Positions 5,121-5,400 of a DNA stretch of 5,400 bases are shown here, piece after piece. Origin of the DNA: Planctomycetota bacterium (GTDB lineage Bacteria; Planctomycetota; UBA11346); contig JACDEN010000234.1 of the NCBI GenBank assembly GCA_013816415.1, forward strand, positions 1 through 5,400, read 5' to 3'. The notes below the pieces were generated by a model that was given only the letters and a program-made list of their open reading frames with translations, was not told where the DNA came from and made no database searches. Within the stretch, counting starts at the first letter, position 1; every line of letters starts with the position of its first letter. The translations under genes and the position numbers were made by a program.

Positions 5121-5400
5121 GCATCAAAGCCGTGCCCGTCAAGAAAAAGAAAAGGAAGAAGAAGAACTCCCCGTGGAACATGCTGCTCTATGTCGCCGGA
5201 CAGACTCCGAAGACGATCCTGGCATTGGCGAACCTGCGCAAGATCTGCGACGAGCATCTGGCAGGCCATTACAGCATCGAGGTGATCGACCTCCTGGTGA
5301 CCCCGCGTTTGGCGAAGGGGGCCCAGATCCTGGCGGTCCCGACCCTCGTCAGGCACCTGCCAGCTCCCATGCGCAAGATCATCGGCGATATGTCGAATAC
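5117..5400 (+). CDS. kaiB: KaiB, fold-switching clock partner of KaiC (3' end outside window)
   Basis: KaiB binds the CI ring of KaiC after switching to a thioredoxin-like fold, and helps reset the KaiC phosphorylation state. The 94 visible residues contain the family signatures: LLYVAGQTPKTILALANL (23-40), VIDLLVTPRLA (56-66) and the AVPTL...RKIIGDMS block (73-93). Gly90-Asp91 match the Gly/Asp positions known to govern fold switching in cyanobacterial KaiB. The last few residues lie beyond the window edge. Before the fold is an unusual basic stretch, residues 8-16 reading VKKKKRKKK. Start ATG 5117 overlaps the kaiC TGA (ATGA), and GGAAGG at 5104-5109 sits seven bases upstream, pointing to translational coupling. 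An internal Met22 start would remove the lysine stretch but would begin inside the first strand and lacks a ribosome site. Confidence 0.95.
   Translation, partial: MSIKAVPVKKKKRKKKNSPWNMLLYVAGQTPKTILALANLRKICDEHLAGHYSIEVIDLLVTPRLAKGAQILAVPTLVRHLPAPMRKIIGDMSN

Noticed and set aside
5117..5170. Frameshift suspected in the A-rich lysine tract at the start of kaiB
   Set aside because: The frame stays open from ATG 5117 straight into the conserved KaiB fold, with a good ribosome site and ATGA overlap, so no correction is needed.

Overview
This window is GC-rich and densely coding, with GC-heavy third codon positions and short spacers. That fits a high-GC proteobacterium; the beta/gamma/alpha class cannot be settled from sequence alone. 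There are no RNA genes, no CRISPR array and no recognisable transposase. The centrepiece is a kaiC-kaiB pair (a circadian-clock-type ATPase and its fold-switching partner) with no kaiA in view. Three proteins with Rcp1-like receiver domains lie beside it.

Layout, left to right. At 1-264 there is a perfect 7-bp tandem array followed by a short coding-like 3' remnant with no start codon. At 265-825 (+) is a gamma-class carbonic anhydrase of the Cam/CamH type with all three zinc-ligand histidines. At 826-999 there is a small hairpin and a doubtful degenerate fragment. At 1000-1857 (+) is an unusual fusion of a hemerythrin-like HHE domain with a C-terminal receiver domain. It converges on a two-gene minus-strand unit: a receiver-only regulator at 3090-2587 followed by a second one at 2549-1965. 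The convergent junction carries one stem-loop close behind each stop codon. At 3091-3347 is a divergent control region with an AT-rich island and a perfect TATAAT. At 3348-5120 (+) is kaiC, a double-domain protein with a coiled-coil and basic C-terminal extension. It overlaps by ATGA with kaiB, which starts at 5117, carries a lysine-rich N-terminal extension, and runs off the window end.

How the genes may work together (inference). KaiC has intact ATPase motifs in both halves and a Ser-Ser pair at the autophosphorylation site, so a KaiB-KaiC timer or stress-response module without KaiA is plausible, as in other non-cyanobacterial kaiBC loci. The divergent regulator pair shares the control region with kaiC and is a natural candidate for input or output phosphorelay. 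The hemerythrin-receiver fusion suggests a link to oxygen, NO, iron or redox state. No histidine kinase and no DNA-binding output domain is visible, so a complete signalling path would need genes beyond kaiB or elsewhere.
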